Shown: one piece after another, positions 60,240 through 64,000 of the stretch
Layout of the letters: each line of letters starts with the position of its first letter
Position numbering within the stretch: position 1 is the first letter of the stretch
From: Ligustrum vulgare
Lineage: Eukaryota > Streptophyta > Magnoliopsida > Lamiales > Oleaceae
DNA length: 64,000 bases
Direction: 5' to 3'
NCBI GenBank assembly: GCA_963555705.1
Contig: OY743190.1
Span: forward strand, 20,591,491-20,655,490
Notes under the pieces: generated by a model
The model's database searches: none
What the model saw: only the letters and a program-made list of their open reading frames with translations
What the model was told of the DNA's origin: nothing
Made by a program: the position numbers and the translations under genes

Positions 60240-61320
60240 TTTAGTTAACAATCTGTTTCATTTTCGAATCAACTGAACTTGGCTCAAGTTGTTCTTTCAG
60301 ATTATGTCACAAGAATAATGTTGACAGAGTATTTTGAATCGTATAAAAATTTGCTGCATCAAGAAATATTTTGTATAGAAAATTTCTAGAATATTATGTG
60401 TGGGACAAGAGATGTCGAAAGTGGACAAAACAAAAGAAAGGACATGTTACCTCTCGAACTGCAGGTACAAATCTTATTGATAGAATTTTCAAAGATATCT
60501 TAGAAAATATAATAGAAACTTTTGATAGAACTTTCAGAGATATCTTAGAAAATTCAAAAAATATTTGGTGGAAATGTTTCTGTCTTTGGAAGAGATTTCC
60601 ATCATGTGCTCTATGTCATTCCACAAGCAACAAGATAATGAACAATTAATAAGAACTTGGTTAGGTCATATCTTTGGGAGAAAATGGAAAACCTCCAACT
60701 AAGTCAAAACATACGTTATCATAATGATAATCAAATTGCTCAATACTTGATCCAAATTGGTAATAGAACAGAAGCTTACATAGATGATGCTTCATTAAAT
60801 TATCAAGGGAGATAGTTATATCATTTGATGATGTCGAAATTTCAGAGTTATAATTAATAAATGCACTATTCTCAGGTTTAATAGACAATGCATCTTCTCC
60901 TGATTATATGACACAAGGTGTAATTCTTTCAAAGAAAAGTAAGTATGTTGACTACCCCAACGACAAAATGATCGAGCAATTTCTAGGAGAAGTGAAGAAT
61001 TTGTGAGTTTTAACCAAGCAACTAATGATAAAAATCAATTTTGCCAAGAAGAATTCCTCAATACATTGTTATCAAATGGTGTTTCACCACAAAAGTTGAT
61101 CTTGAAAAGAAATTGTCTCATGATGCTCAAACAGACTTTAGACCCGTCAAAAGTCTTTACAATGCAAAAATAATCATTGGGAAACAAGCTGTTAAGTACA
61201 ATAAATGATGAAGGATATTCATTCAAATTCAAGAGGAAGCAAAGTCTGTACTTTGCAATTGTGACGTTAACAAAAACTACTGTGTACAAAAAAGTTCTAT
61301 TTTGATCATCAAGTTACAGT
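60240..61320 (+). pseudogene. Second, diverged Helitron helicase remnant
   Basis: Broken + strand readings follow the Helitron C-terminal order. RIMLTEYFESYKNLLHQEIF is followed by EYYVWDKRCRKWTKQKKGHV (about 60385-60445), then GRDFHHVLYVIPQATR (helicase 'GGDFRQVLPVV' region), LVRSYLWEKMENLQLSQNIR, QIAQYLIQIGNRTEAYIDDA, NDKNQFCQEEFLNTLLSNGV and SPQKLILKRNCLMML. The middle part between the first two and the helicase is deleted. It differs from the Helitron at 21835-43747 and is more decayed. No functional product. Confidence 0.8.
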
Positions 61321-61630
61321 TTAGTTCATTGAAACATTGCAAATATTGTTTAAATTTTTTTATTACAACAAATAATTGCCCAAATTATTCTTTATTTATA
61401 TAAGATGTGTAATGCACAAAAAAATGTTATTGTAGTCAAAACATTACATTTCGATTTATTCAAGATTTTCACATTATATACATAAATTCAAAAAAATAAA
61501 AAAAATATTATATATAACATTTCAACAATTTCAATTTTTTCTTTTAATAATATCTTTTACCTCAACAACTTTTAAAAAAATAGTATTAGTTTTACGAAGA
61601 TATTGTGCTTCACATTCATCATATACGTAA

Positions 61631-61655
61631 GATGTGCAATGCGCGTGCTTACTAG
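61631..61655 (+). other. Candidate Helitron 3' end (hairpin then CTAG, followed by T)
   Basis: GATGTGCAATGCGCGTGC can form a short GC hairpin with two G-T pairs, followed by TTA and CTAG at 61652-61655, then T. Helitron 3' ends are a hairpin, then CTRR, inserted before T. The site lies 330 bp after the helicase remnant on the same strand, the expected side. Confidence 0.45.
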
Positions 61656-61656
61656 T

Positions 61657-63121
61657 AGTATTTAAAAAGTAACTTTCCTTTCATATGACTTAATTGATGA
61701 TTTTAATAAGAATTTAAGGATGTTATTGAAAAAATAGAAAATTATATAAATCTATTGTAGATTAATATCAATAACTAATAATAATTATATTTAATAAAAA
61801 TAAATTAAATGTTAAGATATTATTGATTGAAAACATAATAGTTTCATGGTAAAATGGAAAATCAAATGTTCATCACTCATCCTCACTTTAATACATTGTA
61901 TACAATGTGTGTGTAGATATTAAATATTAAGTGAGAGCATATTATATATATGGTTAAATATATGAGGGTATATTATGTAATCAAAAGTTTCTTTACAATC
62001 CACCTTTTTATAGACTAGTTAGTAGGCGTGCGTTGCACATGATTTTGTAATGATGTTATAAAATATAATTGGATGTTTTGAATTGAATATCTTCTTAATA
62101 CACATAAACTATATTTAATATATTTTTTTCTAAAAATTGTATTAATTAAAAGCACGTATTAACATATTGATTATCTATTAGGTTAATATTGAGTCAATAT
62201 TTTCGTAATGACAATAATTGAAAAAGTGATCAAATTTGTTAACAAATTAAAGTTGTTGGAGTTCCAAGATGTCTCTCTCTCACGGCACCAAAATACAAAG
62301 TTGAGAATTTTGAAGGGTAATTAAACGGATTTGTTTGACTAATTTTATGAAGTGAAAATTACATTCATCCCTACATTTTAATTTTCTAGTTTAAAAATTA
62401 GATTTCAAACTTTTTTATTCAAAAATAAAGTAATAATTTAGAATTTTAATATTAATAATTATATTATAAAATTAAATTAATATACACAGATCAATAATCA
62501 ACCCAAACCCAAACCCCCACCTCTATCCCACTCCGCTCCGAATCAACAATTTTACTGCAAATTGCGTTGACAACAGGTATATCTTCTCTCATACTCCCTG
62601 ATTCTATGACATGTGATCGATATATATATATAAGTTATGAATGATTAATTTAACATTTTTTTTGATAGAAAAATAAGCATTGACCTACTAGTTTGATAAG
62701 TTATGACTTAAAAAATTTGTGATTGTGACCATAAAATTATAATCTTAATTTATTTAGTATCATATATTAACAAAATATATTTAATTAATTATCATCTGGT
62801 TTATGGAAAAAAAAAGTTTTTAAGTTTTGAAATTATATCTTTAAATATAGGAGTTTGTTCCCTTTTTATGAAAGTGTTATTCTAATCAAACAAGTTTTTA
62901 GAGAAAGTTGGTTAGTGTAACTTCCTCTAAAGATACTTCAAGAATAGAAAGTTCTTTTTAAAAATTAATTTTCAAGTAAAAATTAGAGAAAATTGCACCA
63001 CCATGATATTTTTTTTATTTGTATTAACCCAGTCCCTAATGAGAATGAAGGTGAAAGTGATATACAAATAAGTGGATAACAACCAGAACAACACTCAACA
63101 TAACCATCACCCGCTCCAACT
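61657..63121. other. AT-rich intergenic sequence, no gene supported
   Basis: Contains another Helitron-like terminus on the - strand (CTAG at 62015-62018 with hairpin GTGCAACGCAC) and a C-rich stretch at 62500-62535. Otherwise nothing recognised. Confidence 0.5.
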
Positions 63122-63257
63122 TCTTTTTTTTTTTTTTTTGAACATTACAATGTACAATAAAACCCTCCCGAATCCCCCCGTTCCCCCCTTAAAGGCTCGA
63201 ACCTAGGTATGGAACCGGTAAGGGGGTGGCCTCCCGACTAGGCTAACCCCCTTGGCC
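63122..63257 (-). mobile_element. tRNA-derived SINE with poly(A) tail
   Basis: On the - strand the unit starts GGCCAAGGGGGTTAGCCTAG (box A-like TTAGCCTAGTCGG), then box B GGTTCGAGCC, about 33 bp apart. A short body ending TTGTACATTGTAATGTTC follows, then an A-rich tail of about 17 nt. Boxes A and B form an internal RNA polymerase III promoter. About 136 bp in all. Flanking words CTCCAACTT (left) and CTTCAACTT (right) may be an imperfect target duplication. Confidence 0.8.
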
Positions 63258-64000
63258 TTCAGCCACTTCAACTTGATAAGTTCAAAGTTTAATACTAAAA
63301 TAATGAGATAAACACAATTATAGCAATTATTTATTAGCTTCTCAAAAATAATTTAAAGAAAATATCAAATCAAATTTATTTATTAGCTTCTCAACAATAA
63401 TTATATTTTCTTATTTGTGCTTCAATTAATTTTAATTTAATTACAATGTTTTATAATTAATGTAACATTTTCTAATTTAATGATGGTCATTATAATCCCT
63501 TCAAATTTTATTTATCAAAATCTATATATACTACTTCATAATACCCAAGTCAATAATTTTATAATTTTTAAATTGTCCTTCAATTAATTTTATTTTATTT
63601 TATATATAACATTTTATAATTGCAGTAATATTTTTTTAATTTAATGATCATCACTATCTCGTCAAAATCTATTTATAAGTACAATTAAAGTAATTGAAAT
63701 AGTAAATTTATCACTCAAAATAAATTTAGCATATTAATTTACGAGTGTAATGGTCCAATTATAAAATAGCATTGTATTTATTAAATTCCATATATATTGT
63801 TCGAGTAAAATTATTAGTAGTTTTTAGGATATTAGGAAATGAGTGGTTAAAAATATATGATAATGACCGTTGAATTTAATATTTGATTTGATTAAAATGC
63901 TAATTCTAAGATGCCTTTAAAGTAAGAAATATATTTTATCATAAAACCGCCGACAATAATTTGTAGCTATTTGTCTTTCACTTAATTTTATTTTAGTTAT
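63258..64000. other. AT-rich intergenic sequence
   Basis: No gene, repeat boundary or element end could be supported. Two related AT-rich segments occur (TTATTAGCTTCTCAA at about 63331 and 63380). Confidence 0.5.

Noticed and set aside
62500..62535. Interstitial telomere repeat (CCCAAACCCAAACCCCC)
   Set aside because: Not the plant CCCTAAA unit and only two to three units long.

Overview
The window is nuclear DNA of a flowering plant, probably a eudicot. It is AT-rich, has GT-AG introns, and is filled with plant retrotransposon lineages: Ty3/gypsy chromoviruses, Tat-type gypsy with a second RNase H, Ty1/copia, Helitrons, MITEs and a tRNA-derived SINE. Only one ordinary host gene is convincing, a seven-exon RING-finger protein gene at 44954-49169 on the + strand. 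The species cannot be named from this sequence.

Layout. 1-7448 is a pile of decayed gypsy elements: an LTR cut by the window edge (78-806), a pol 3' end (807-1890), LTR-like pieces, a chromovirus integrase/chromodomain tail (3770-4440) with its 3' LTR starting at 4441, and a solo LTR (4520-5313) with perfect 5-bp target duplications. 7449-17283 is a young non-autonomous LTR retrotransposon on the - strand. Its two 3365-bp LTRs appear identical, its duplication is CACAG, and its 3.1-kb interior has no retroviral genes. Instead the interior carries two + strand ORFs, one of them an intact intronless LONELY GUY (LOG)-type cytokinin-activating enzyme.

17284-21834 holds a copia gag fragment, ATT microsatellites and a hairpin MITE. 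21835-43747 is one Helitron Rep-helicase pseudogene cut into four pieces by a solo LTR (22134-24642), a PIF/Harbinger-like MITE (25261-26269) and a 13.7-kb Tat gypsy element (26773-40522). That Tat element contains another TG...CA solo-LTR-like insertion (29341-31061) and an antisense accessory gene. Each junction can be resolved to the base from its target duplication and the restored Helitron reading.

43748-49482 contains the RING gene and its flanks. 49483-56578 is a complete but dead copia element on the - strand (duplication TAAAC). 56579-64000 is AT-rich and non-coding apart from a second, diverged Helitron helicase remnant (about 60240-61320) with candidate Helitron 3' ends, and a SINE (63122-63257).

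The most notable unit is the LOG-carrying retrotransposon: a recently mobilised element with a full-length hormone-activation ORF in antisense, a second unrecognised ORF with four closely spaced cysteines, and three related stem-loops downstream of LOG. The other genes are transposon genes, nearly all broken by stops and frameshifts.
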